From: Candidatus Kuenenia stuttgartensis
Lineage (GTDB): Bacteria > Planctomycetota > Planctomycetia > Isosphaerales > Isosphaeraceae
Direction: 5' to 3'
Assembly (NCBI GenBank): GCA_945872325.1
Contig: CAMBZY010000026.1
Coordinates: 1 to 13,994 of the forward strand
DNA: 13,994 bases
This document shows positions 1 through 6,136 of this stretch, piece after piece (the first letter of the stretch is position 1; each line of letters begins with the position of its first letter). Below the pieces are notes generated by a model. It saw only the letters and a program-made list of their open reading frames with translations. It made no database searches and was not told the DNA's origin. A program made the translations under genes and the position numbers.

Positions 1-188
1 TTTCCGACAAATCGCAGGGACTGAGCCAGCGCTCTGCTCGGCATATCGTCAGCCATGCCCAGAAGGACTTCCGGGAGCGGCAATTCTGCCTGAGAGAGTC
101 GGCCCACGATCTCTGTCAGCCGACCCATCTCTTCAACAGTCAGCCCAAATGAAGGTCTGGGAGGGACTTGTGGCGTCTGGTCGATCAT
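1..188 (-). CDS. Second type II secretion F-like protein, N-terminal part only
   Basis: This is the first 62 codons of a gene that continues past the left edge. It starts at the ATG at 188-186; an in-frame TGA at 221-219 rules out a much earlier start. Residues 16-62 (from GLTVEEMGRLTEIV through PLPEVLLGMADDMPSRA to LAQSLRFVG) have the same pattern as the start of the neighbouring GspF-like protein (DLIAFNNLLSGI, then GLPLESGLKAVAADWP). That pattern is the first cytoplasmic helical domain of the T2SF/GspF family, which forms the inner-membrane platform of type II secretion or type IV pilus machines. No good Shine-Dalgarno precedes the ATG, and the gene lies 51 bases after the stop of the upstream gspF-like gene, so it is probably co-transcribed and translationally coupled. 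The family call is inferred from a short fragment. Confidence 0.7.
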   Translation of the reverse strand, partial: MIDQTPQVPPRPSFGLTVEEMGRLTEIVGRLSQAELPLPEVLLGMADDMPSRALAQSLRFVG

Positions 189-238
189 GACCGCACCGCC
201 AGTTTCGATCTGGAATCGTCATTCAAGGAGCGAATCAT
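186..238 (-). other. 17-codon ORF bridging the two gspF-like genes
   Basis: On the minus strand the TAA stop of the upstream gspF-like gene (242-240) is followed one base later by an ATG (238-236). This opens a 17-codon frame reading MIRSLNDDSRSKLAVRS. Its TGA stop (187-185) overlaps the ATG (188-186) of the next gene in the ATGA arrangement typical of translational coupling. The peptide resembles nothing I know. The likely role, if any, is to carry ribosomes across the gap to a start codon with a poor ribosome-binding site. It may equally be chance. Confidence 0.3.
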
Positions 239-239
239 T

Positions 240-1322
240 TTACGACAGGCTCCGGTAAAGCGAGGTGAGCGGCAGGAACATCATCAGGCCGTACATGAGA
301 GTAAAAAGTCCGCCGATGATTACGAGGCAGAGAACCGGAAGCAGGCTCGTGCTGAGGATCATTCTGTCACGGGCCAGCCGATTGTAATTCTGGGCGATCA
401 GGCGGAGGCTTGCGACGCGATCTCCGGAAGGCCCACGCCAGGTTACGGCCCAAGCGCCTAAAACGGGTACGCCTGCAGCTTTCCAGTCCTCGATCGAGGG
501 CTGATGGCCGGCTCTAAGAAGTGCAGTGAGGGCTTGCATTTTTTCGATCATTTGAGGTTGACCACCGACTCGGGCTGCAAGTTCGACAGCGTCGGCTTCG
601 GGCGTGCCGTGTTCGATCAGGACGGCCATCATGTCGGTCCAGTAAGCCATTCGGGAATCGCTCCAGGCTTTGCCGAGAAATGGCAGGCGTTCCGCATGGC
701 GTTCGGAAAATCGGCCGAATCGGATCCCTAAAAGACTGATCAGGAAGAGACTTCCAGCGATGACAATGACCCAGGTTTCAGGAATGAACATGCCTTTGAC
801 CTGCGTGCTGAACTGACCGATGAAGGTTAGCCAGCCGGGTATAAGGGAGCGGGAATCGATCATGGTATCGAGCATAATGGGTACAATCTGAGTCAGAACA
901 AACAGGCTCAGGAGGGTTGCAACCACCGCGACTATCAAAGGATAGATCATAGAGACAACGGCCAGACGGCGCGATTCCTGACGGAGTCGGGCGAGTCGGG
1001 TGAGGTCGTCGAGCATTTCTGGCAATCGCCCAGACTGCTGGCCCGCCTTGAGCAGGGCGACATATTCGCCGGGCAGGGTGGTGGAGAGTTGAGCGAGTGC
1101 TGTTTCGAGGTTCTGGCCTTGCTGGAGGCGATCGGTGAGTTGGCGGATCAATGAGCCTGTTCGACCAGGCCAATCGGCAGCGACTGCCTTGAGGCCAGAC
1201 TCAAGGGGTAGGCCTGCACGTAAGATACCTGAAAGTAAGTTGTTAAATGCGATGAGATCTTCGGCCCTAAGCTCGGTAAAGTCACCATGTGATGAAGGTG
1301 GACCGCTGGTTGGCCGAGTCAT
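240..1322 (-). CDS. Type II secretion system F family protein (GspF/PilC-like)
   Basis: A 360-residue inner-membrane platform protein of the T2SF family, which contacts the assembly ATPase in type II secretion and type IV pilus systems. The first helical domain is about residues 20-120; the segment with QSGRLPEML near residue 100 corresponds to the usual GE..G.L...L signature. It is followed by a membrane span (about 122-150). Two further hydrophobic segments occur near 182-200 and 325-350, giving the three-span topology of the family with a second helical domain between them (about 210-315). Length is slightly below the usual 400. The second domain is divergent; for example it carries GTPEADAVELAARVG where family members have G.p...aL. 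An AGGA ribosome site lies five bases before the ATG at 1322. A second F-like gene follows directly, so this belongs to a secretion or pseudopilus operon reading leftwards. Which system it serves cannot be told. Confidence 0.88.
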   Translation of the reverse strand: MTRPTSGPPSSHGDFTELRAEDLIAFNNLLSGILRAGLPLESGLKAVAADWPGRTGSLIRQLTDRLQQGQNLETALAQLSTTLPGEYVALLKAGQQSGRLPEMLDDLTRLARLRQESRRLAVVSMIYPLIVAVVATLLSLFVLTQIVPIMLDTMIDSRSLIPGWLTFIGQFSTQVKGMFIPETWVIVIAGSLFLISLLGIRFGRFSERHAERLPFLGKAWSDSRMAYWTDMMAVLIEHGTPEADAVELAARVGGQPQMIEKMQALTALLRAGHQPSIEDWKAAGVPVLGAWAVTWRGPSGDRVASLRLIAQNYNRLARDRMILSTSLLPVLCLVIIGGLFTLMYGLMMFLPLTSLYRSLS

Positions 1323-1562
1323 GTCATTCCTGAAGCGGGCTGGTAGTTTTAGAAGTCGTGTGATTGTTCAATTTCAGTAGAAACGAAACCATCAGCCGTG
1401 TCAATCAGGTGCAGATGAGAATATCGGATTTGATCTTTGTATCGCTAAATTTTGAAGGGAAAGGGGTAGACATGATTCCGGCTGAGGACGTTTAATACCT
1501 ACTGGATATGAATCTGTTGTGAGTCATATCATCCATACATAGTGAAATGGAAGGGAACGAAT
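1323..1562. other. Divergent intergenic region
   Basis: These 240 bases separate the leftward gspF-like gene from the rightward SEC-C gene and must hold both promoters. I see no convincing -35/-10 pair on either strand. A 7-codon frame (1472-1495) preceded by AAGGGG is too short to call a gene. Confidence 0.5.
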
Positions 1563-2987
1563 ATGCGTATTTCCGAATCAACAATCAAAGCGGCGATTTC
1601 TCATCCTGACATATCCATTCAAGTTTGTGCTGCGAATTATTTTAAAAACTCGTTCTCAACAGACCCGGAAATAGCGACTCTTATACTCAAGCACTTGTCC
1701 GATGATGGAATGGAATTCAGTCAGAGTAGTTTGATTTTTAATCTTGCAAATTTGCATTTGACAGAAGAAAATATTGAAACTTTGATTAAGCATCTGAATA
1801 TAGAATCAAACGACGTTAATCATTTTCGCGCAGCATTCTGCATAGCATTGATAAGAACTGACGGAAATCAATTTCTGGATCGGTACCAGGAAATCATTGA
1901 TTCGCGGTATTTCTTTCAGCCAATGCTGCATATTTTTAAGCTTCGTAAGGAATTGCTTGCGTATGATGAGTCGAGATGCTGGAGGGAGCTCGAAGACTAC
2001 TGCATGAAGCGAACCGCTTATCTCATTTCACTTCCCAATGAATATAGGTATTATGGTGAATTTGACATTGCCTGGTGTTTCGCAGATGCTATCGTCCGAT
2101 TGGGTTGGAATTGCGAGGAGCGAATTCTTTCAATTCTAAGTCAGGATCTTGTTGACAATAAAACAGAAAATGGTATGGATGCAACTGGACTTGAATTTCT
2201 TCAGGATGTCGCTGTTCACATTGCTGGTTTATTAAAGATGGAATCGATCGTTCCTGTCTTGGTTTCGAGGATATACGGTACCGAGGAAAGCGAACATTGG
2301 GAACGGTCAGAGGTGGATTCACTCATCAGGATCGGGACACCTGAGATTGTAGACCTGATTGCCAGTAATTATCTCCTTTCGAATGAGGAGTTTCAGTATC
2401 ATTCGAGAGACATATTGGAGAATATTAAAACCGATCACGCTTGCAACACATGTCGTCAACTCCTTGCAATGACTGATAATCTAGACCGTCGATATGATTT
2501 GGCTGAGGCCATGCTTAATCACTTTGAGACGGATGCCATCGAATTTGGCAGGGAATTGGTTTTAGGGAACGAAGAAGACATGTCATCCGAATTTCTGAGA
2601 GAAAATCTGATTCAATGCTGCACCATCATGGATCAATTCTTTCCTGAATTCGATCAAGTGTTAAGTTTGGTAAATGGAGATGGAGATGGAGATGGAGATG
2701 GAGATGGAGATGGAGATGGAGATGATTATGAAATTAGTTTTGATGGAGGTTTTGATGGAGGTTTTGATGAGGAAGAAATGATGAAAATGTTTCAGCAGCA
2801 GTTGGCCTATGAATTACAATCGCAGAATGATTACTTTTCATCTCAACCCATGATTGATGTTGGTGTTTCAACGGCTGATCAAAGACAGATTCCAATCGCA
2901 GGGAAAACTTTTAAGGCAGGAAGAAATGACTCTTGCCCATGCGGCAGTGGCAAGAAATTCAAGAAGTGCTGTATGAATCAAAGTTGA
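1563..2987 (+). CDS. Helical-repeat protein with Gly-Asp repeat and C-terminal SEC-C motif
   Basis: A 474-residue protein of unknown function. The start is set at the ATG at 1563 because GAAGGGA precedes it at good spacing; a GTG at 1542 in the same frame lacks a site. Residues 1-365 are a run of short paired helices resembling HEAT-type repeats (for example IATLILKHLSDDG and IVPVLVSRIYGTEE). Residues 372-387 are eight exact Gly-Asp pairs coded by eight GGAGAT units, followed by two FDGG repeats and an acidic, Met/Gln-rich stretch. The last 20 residues hold CPCGSGKKFKKCC (C458, C460, C469, C470), the CxC-x8-CC zinc knuckle of SEC-C proteins, as at the SecA C-terminus. The gene is visibly AT-richer than its neighbours and stands alone between a divergent and a convergent gene, suggesting acquisition. 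SEC-C tails occur in many repeat proteins, so no specific role can be named. Confidence 0.85.
   Translation: MRISESTIKAAISHPDISIQVCAANYFKNSFSTDPEIATLILKHLSDDGMEFSQSSLIFNLANLHLTEENIETLIKHLNIESNDVNHFRAAFCIALIRTDGNQFLDRYQEIIDSRYFFQPMLHIFKLRKELLAYDESRCWRELEDYCMKRTAYLISLPNEYRYYGEFDIAWCFADAIVRLGWNCEERILSILSQDLVDNKTENGMDATGLEFLQDVAVHIAGLLKMESIVPVLVSRIYGTEESEHWERSEVDSLIRIGTPEIVDLIASNYLLSNEEFQYHSRDILENIKTDHACNTCRQLLAMTDNLDRRYDLAEAMLNHFETDAIEFGRELVLGNEEDMSSEFLRENLIQCCTIMDQFFPEFDQVLSLVNGDGDGDGDGDGDGDGDDYEISFDGGFDGGFDEEEMMKMFQQQLAYELQSQNDYFSSQPMIDVGVSTADQRQIPIAGKTFKAGRNDSCPCGSGKKFKKCCMNQS
2676..2723 (+). repeat. Hexanucleotide tandem repeat (GGAGAT)x8
   Basis: Eight perfect, uninterrupted copies of GGAGAT lie in frame inside the SEC-C gene and code for eight Gly-Asp pairs. 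Because the unit is six bases, copy-number change would lengthen or shorten the protein without shifting frame. Confidence 0.97.
2742..2765 (+). repeat. 12-base tandem duplication (GATGGAGGTTTT)x2
   Basis: Two exact copies of a 12-base unit follow the hexanucleotide repeat by 18 bases and code for Asp-Gly-Gly-Phe twice. A partial third copy (GATGAG) follows. It looks like a second, independent slippage event in the same acidic linker. Confidence 0.9.
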
Positions 2988-3016
2988 ATTTAAGATTTCA
3001 AAAAACAATTAAAAAG

Positions 3017-3052
3017 AAAAGGGTGGAATCCATTCGATTCCACCCTTTTTTT
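3017..3052. terminator. Bidirectional intrinsic terminator
   Basis: A perfect 10-base stem, GGGTGGAATC (3021-3030) with GATTCCACCC (3036-3045), encloses a 5-base loop. It is followed by seven T on the plus strand and preceded by four A, which gives a shorter T-run on the minus strand. It sits between the convergent ends of the SEC-C gene (2987) and the glutathione peroxidase gene (3071), so it can end both transcripts. Confidence 0.93.
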
Positions 3053-3070
3053 CAGCTCGTAGAAATGCAA

Positions 3071-3628
3071 TCAGTTGGCAAGGGCTTTTTCGATTGCGGC
3101 GGTGACTTTTTCGCTTTCAGGGCTTTCGCGAGGCTCAAAACGGGCGATGATTTCGCCGTTCTTGCCGACCAGGAACTTGGCAAAGTTCCAGCCGATGTCG
3201 CCTGAGAAACCTTGAGCGTTGGTCAGTTCCTTGTAGAGAGGGTGAATGCCTTCGCCCTTGACCACGATCTTTGAGAAAAGTGGAAAGCTGACTTCGTAGT
3301 TTGACTTACAGAATTCCTTGATATCAGAATTCGAGCCTGGCTCTTGCTTGCCGAATTCGTTGGCTGGGAAGGCCAGAACTTCGAAACCCTTGCTGTGGTA
3401 CTTCTTATAGACCTTTTCCAGGCCTTCGTATTGAGGTGTCAGGCCGCACTTGCTGGCGGTGTTGACGATCAAGAGAACCTTGCCCTTGTAGGCATCGGCC
3501 AGCTTGACTTCTTTGCCGTCAATATTTTTGACTTCGTGGTTCAGCACGTTGGCGCCGAAGGCCAAAGCCTTACGGCCAGCCAGGATAGCAGCAGAAAATG
3601 CGACGAAAACGCGTCGTGAAAGCTTCAT
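3071..3628 (-). CDS. Glutathione peroxidase family protein with Tat-like signal
   Basis: A 185-residue thiol peroxidase of the glutathione peroxidase family, which reduces hydrogen peroxide and organic hydroperoxides. The catalytic tetrad is present: C61 in NTASKCGLT, Q95 in EFGKQEPG, and W147 with N148 in IGWNF. The active residue is cysteine, not selenocysteine. C107 in EFCKSNYEVSFPLF matches the resolving cysteine of the two-Cys, thioredoxin-dependent branch, so thioredoxin is a more likely reductant than glutathione. The N-terminus (KLSRRVFVAFSAAILAGRKALA) has a twin-arginine SRRxF pattern, a short hydrophobic core, a basic residue before the end, and an A-L-A cleavage site near residue 23. 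This predicts export. GAGGAG lies nine bases before the ATG. The gene is convergent with the SEC-C gene and divergent from the thiamine gene; no operon partner is visible. Confidence 0.93.
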   Translation of the reverse strand: MKLSRRVFVAFSAAILAGRKALAFGANVLNHEVKNIDGKEVKLADAYKGKVLLIVNTASKCGLTPQYEGLEKVYKKYHSKGFEVLAFPANEFGKQEPGSNSDIKEFCKSNYEVSFPLFSKIVVKGEGIHPLYKELTNAQGFSGDIGWNFAKFLVGKNGEIIARFEPRESPESEKVTAAIEKALAN

Positions 3629-3682
3629 CAGTCGTTGCTCCTCAAGAGGATTGATAGCAGAAATCCGAACCGTGTAGCCCTG

Positions 3683-3711
3683 ATCCTAACCGTTGGTCGA
3701 TTGAGTCGCAA
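3683..3711 (-). promoter_or_regulatory. Possible promoter of the glutathione peroxidase gene
   Basis: On the minus strand TTGCGA (3711-3706) and TAGGAT (3688-3683) are separated by 17 bases, each matching four of six sigma-70 consensus positions. They lie about 55 bases upstream of the peroxidase start. The match is weak and is offered as a candidate only. Confidence 0.25.
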
Positions 3712-3811
3712 GGCTTCCTTTGTTTAAGATGATCGTATTCGCTGTGAAATCAAGTCCCTGACCGTCAAAAAATCGGGCGGTCAAGTTCAAGTCCATCAAT
3801 ATGAAGAGATT

Positions 3812-5386
3812 ATGAACGAATCTTTCCGGACAGAAGGCGCGATCAGAGCTTTGGCAAACGCGGCCTTGCATGCTCATCAGGATGGTCGCCGTCAGGTTGA
3901 ACCGATGGACTTGCTCTATGCCCTTCTGGCCGATGAAGAGAGTCAGGCGGCGGTTCTTCTAACTCGGTTTGGAATGACAGAAACTGCACGATCAGAATGG
4001 GTTACAGCACAATCTGGTTTGGCAGGAGCTAGTGAGTCTGCCCTATCCGAGACCGTTCAAGAGTCCCCAGTTTCTCAAAAGATCACGCATTCTCAGCCTT
4101 TGAAAATGGCCTTGGCCGACGCCGATCTCTACCTGAGAGCCATCGATCGCTCCCGGCCGGTCGGTACCGAAGAAATTCTTTACGGCTTGATTAGCAGCAA
4201 TAAAGAGGCGGCTCGCGAGGTTCAGAAACTGGTTGCCGAGATGGACCGATTGAAGAACTATTTTCATCGCCAGACGGATGAAGAAACCGAGTTTTTGCCC
4301 TTGCCTGAAGGTTGTGACCCACTGGTTTTGATTGATTCCGTTGAAACCGCCGACATCGCCAGAATTATCGATGCCGCATCAAACCGGGTACGTGAGGGGC
4401 TGAGGGTGATTGAGGATTATGCGAGGTTTGCGCTTGATGATCCGTCTTTGACACGAGGTTTGAAGGATGTCAGGCACCGGCTGAAAGAGGCAATGACGGG
4501 CTTTCCAGCCGAGATGATTATTCCACAACGTGATACCAAGGGAGATGTTGGGACGCATATCATGGCGGTTGATGAAGGCATTCGCACAAGTCCGCGAGAT
4601 GTTCTGATCGCAAATTTTAAGCGAGTGGCTGAAGCCCTGAGGTCGTTGGAGGAGTATGCAAAGCTATTTGATGTCTGGGTATCAGGCCGATTTGAAGTGC
4701 TCAGGTACGACCTTTACACACTTGAGAAGCGAATGATTTTAGCCGTCACAGGCGTTCGCACATTGGCATCGGCCAAACTCTGTCTTTTGATTGGCAATTT
4801 GCCAACTCTGGGAGATTTGGCGTGGGTCGTGTCAGAGGCGATTGAGGGAGGCGTGGATTTTATCCAGCTTCGGGAGAAAAACAGGCCTGATCGAGTCTTG
4901 CTGGAACATGCCCGGGAGTTGCGAATTCTGACGGCCAAGGCGGGAGTTTTGTTTGCCGTGAACGATCGTGTGGACATTGCAAGAATTGCAAGTGCCGATG
5001 CCGTACACCTTGGCCAGGATGACTTTACGGTGCGTGATGCCCGGCGATTGGTTGGTCCGCGGTTGTTAATGGGCGTTTCCACTCACGAGCCAGGCCAGCT
5101 TCGTAAAGCGGTCACGGATGGGGCCCAATATCTCGGTGTCGGCCCAGTGTTTTCGAGCCAGACGAAAAATTTTCATGAAACGGAGATCGCAGGTCTGGGG
5201 TATGTGCGTCATGTTTCGGAAGAGACGACACTGCCATGGTTTGCGATCGGTGGAATAGATACGGAAAACATTGATCAGGTGATTGAGGCAGGAGCCTCGA
5301 GGGTGGCAGTGAGTTCGGCGATTTTGAAGGCAGAAAGGCCTCGGGTGGCAGCCCGGATCTTGCGGGAGAAGCTGGATCGGGTTTGA
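3812..5386 (+). CDS. thiE: Thiamine phosphate synthase with Clp-N-like and ThiD2-like N-terminal domains
   Basis: A 524-residue fusion. Residues 310-524 are ThiE, which joins hydroxymethylpyrimidine diphosphate to thiazole phosphate to make thiamine phosphate in the cytoplasm. Visible ThiE motifs are QLREK (352-356), NDR (384-386), HLGQDD (399-404), GVSTH (421-425), GPVFSSQTK (444-452), GGI (480-482) and VAVSSAI (498-504). Residues 181-305 (RIIDAASNRVREGLRVIEDYAR through ANFKRVAEALRSLEEYAK) match the ThiD2-type domain often fused to ThiE and assigned as an alternative hydroxymethylpyrimidine phosphate kinase. Residues 5-150 show two repeats like the ClpA/ClpB N-domain (IRALANAALHAH..VEPMDLLYALLADEE; LKMALADADLYLRA..VGTEEILYGLIS), an unexpected extension. 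ThiE alone is about 210 residues. The ATG at 3812 has a weak AAGAGA site. No TPP riboswitch is visible upstream, and no other thi gene is adjacent. Confidence 0.93.
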   Translation: MNESFRTEGAIRALANAALHAHQDGRRQVEPMDLLYALLADEESQAAVLLTRFGMTETARSEWVTAQSGLAGASESALSETVQESPVSQKITHSQPLKMALADADLYLRAIDRSRPVGTEEILYGLISSNKEAAREVQKLVAEMDRLKNYFHRQTDEETEFLPLPEGCDPLVLIDSVETADIARIIDAASNRVREGLRVIEDYARFALDDPSLTRGLKDVRHRLKEAMTGFPAEMIIPQRDTKGDVGTHIMAVDEGIRTSPRDVLIANFKRVAEALRSLEEYAKLFDVWVSGRFEVLRYDLYTLEKRMILAVTGVRTLASAKLCLLIGNLPTLGDLAWVVSEAIEGGVDFIQLREKNRPDRVLLEHARELRILTAKAGVLFAVNDRVDIARIASADAVHLGQDDFTVRDARRLVGPRLLMGVSTHEPGQLRKAVTDGAQYLGVGPVFSSQTKNFHETEIAGLGYVRHVSEETTLPWFAIGGIDTENIDQVIEAGASRVAVSSAILKAERPRVAARILREKLDRV

Positions 5387-5409
5387 GTTCATTTCAACCG
5401 GGAAAAAAG

Positions 5410-5454
5410 TTAAAAGCGGCCAGATGTGGTCTATCTGGTATGGCGAGCTTTTAA
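5410..5454 (+). terminator. Possible bulged terminator after thiE
   Basis: TTAAAAGC (5410-5417) pairs with GCTTTTAA (5447-5454). Inside, CCAGAT (5420-5425) pairs with ATCTGG (5433-5438) around a 7-base loop, with unpaired bases between the two stems. The T-run is only the four T within the outer arm on the plus strand. Read on the minus strand the hairpin is followed by six T, but no leftward gene ends there. It is an imperfect candidate 24 bases after the thiE stop. Confidence 0.4.
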
Positions 5455-5493
5455 AAAACATGTGGTCTCTTTCATAATATTGAGAAACATGTT
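5450..5493 (+). promoter_or_regulatory. Candidate promoter overlapped by an inverted repeat, upstream of the ygiBC-like pair
   Basis: TTTAAA (5450-5455, four of six to -35) and CATAAT (5473-5478, five of six to -10) are 17 bases apart. The -10 sits in the centre of an interrupted inverted repeat: AACATGT (5457-5463) plus TCTC (5466-5469), facing GAGA (5482-5485) plus ACATGTT (5487-5493). This geometry suits an operator where a dimeric repressor would block the promoter. The binding protein is unknown. Confidence 0.4.
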
Positions 5494-5571
5494 ACGAATA
5501 GAAGGTGTCGAGAATTTCCTACCTTGTAAGAACCAAGGTTGGGAGATTTTCGCAAGCTGAGAAAAATTCCA

Positions 5572-6084
5572 ATGTCCGACGACTTTTTTTCCGCAGACGA
5601 ATCGGGTGACGCGGCAACTTTTGAAGCAAATGAAGCTTTGATAAGGAGCCGTAAGCGTCGTCGTACCAAGGTGATTGCTCTGGTAGCACTTGGATCTGTG
5701 GGGGCACTTGGGATTTATTCGTGTGCGAGTTCGCAGACAGATGATACCTGGCAAGGCGCCGATAGCGGTCAGGTGGTCGATGGAACTGGCGTAAATGGCA
5801 CAGCGACTCAAGCTGACGGTACTCCAGTGGCCTCGCGCGGTTATCGGCCAAGTATCTGGCCATGGTTTTGGATATTGAATTCAGGTCGTGGATACGGCGG
5901 TAGTTATGGCGGTCGAGCCCCGGCTGGTAGCTATGCTCCGACGAGTGGTTTTTCAGGGTCAAACACTTCCTCCACTGCCGCAGCACCACGATCTCCGTCC
6001 ACAAGCACTGGTAGTGGAAGTACATCGGGTACTTCGCGAAGCGGTTTTGGATCGATTGGCAAGGCTTTGAGTGGGGTGTCTTGA
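5572..6084 (+). CDS. YgiB-like (DUF1190-type) Ser/Gly/Thr-rich membrane-anchored protein
   Basis: A 170-residue protein of unknown function. I start it at the ATG at 5572; a TTG at 5539 in frame would add 11 residues but has no ribosome site. The ribosome site here is weak too. A short acidic N-terminus is followed by a basic run (IRSRKRRRTK, 25-33) and one hydrophobic span (about 34-50) ending in C51. This resembles a lipoprotein or anchor, although IYSC is a poor lipobox. The rest is low-complexity, rich in Gly, Ser and Thr, with a tryptophan cluster (SIWPWFW) near 94-100 and a tail of RSGFGSIGKALS. From memory, E. coli YgiB has the same plan: basic start, span ending at a cysteine, glycine-rich middle, and an RGGFGESVAK-like tail. 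The downstream neighbour is a clear YgiC, supporting the assignment by context. Overall similarity is weak. Confidence 0.7.
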   Translation: MSDDFFSADESGDAATFEANEALIRSRKRRRTKVIALVALGSVGALGIYSCASSQTDDTWQGADSGQVVDGTGVNGTATQADGTPVASRGYRPSIWPWFWILNSGRGYGGSYGGRAPAGSYAPTSGFSGSNTSSTAAAPRSPSTSTGSGSTSGTSRSGFGSIGKALSGVS

Positions 6085-6136
6085 AAGTCTTGTTTTCCAG
6101 TTTGATCAGAAAAAATCAGCAACGAGGTTTAGGCAG

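Noticed and set aside
778..1173. 131-codon frame on the minus strand in a shifted frame within the gspF-like gene
   Set aside because: It is Pro/Arg-rich, has no recognisable motif and overlaps entirely a gene with clear family features.
1472..1495. Seven-codon frame MIPAEDV with a good ribosome site upstream of the SEC-C gene
   Set aside because: Too short to distinguish from chance, and no attenuator hairpin follows it.
2676..2765. Tandem repeat as a CRISPR or origin iteron array
   Set aside because: Units are 6 and 12 bases, contiguous and without spacers, and read in frame as protein; there are no cas genes or DnaA-like boxes nearby.
3629..3811. Possible TPP riboswitch before the thiamine gene, prompted by CCCTGATCC near 3678-3686
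   Set aside because: The conserved CUGAGA and ACCUGAUC boxes and the pairing stems are absent, and the CTGATCC match lies far from the start. I see only a weak inverted repeat (3759-3764 with 3778-3783).
5539..5571. Upstream TTG start for the YgiB-like protein
   Set aside because: It adds 11 residues without a ribosome site; the ATG at 5572 gives a protein beginning just ahead of the basic segment and span.
5519..6025. Long open frame on the minus strand opposite the YgiB-like gene
   Set aside because: Its translation is rich in His, Arg and Gln with no hydrophobic core or motif, and it mirrors the Ser/Gly codons of the plus-strand gene.
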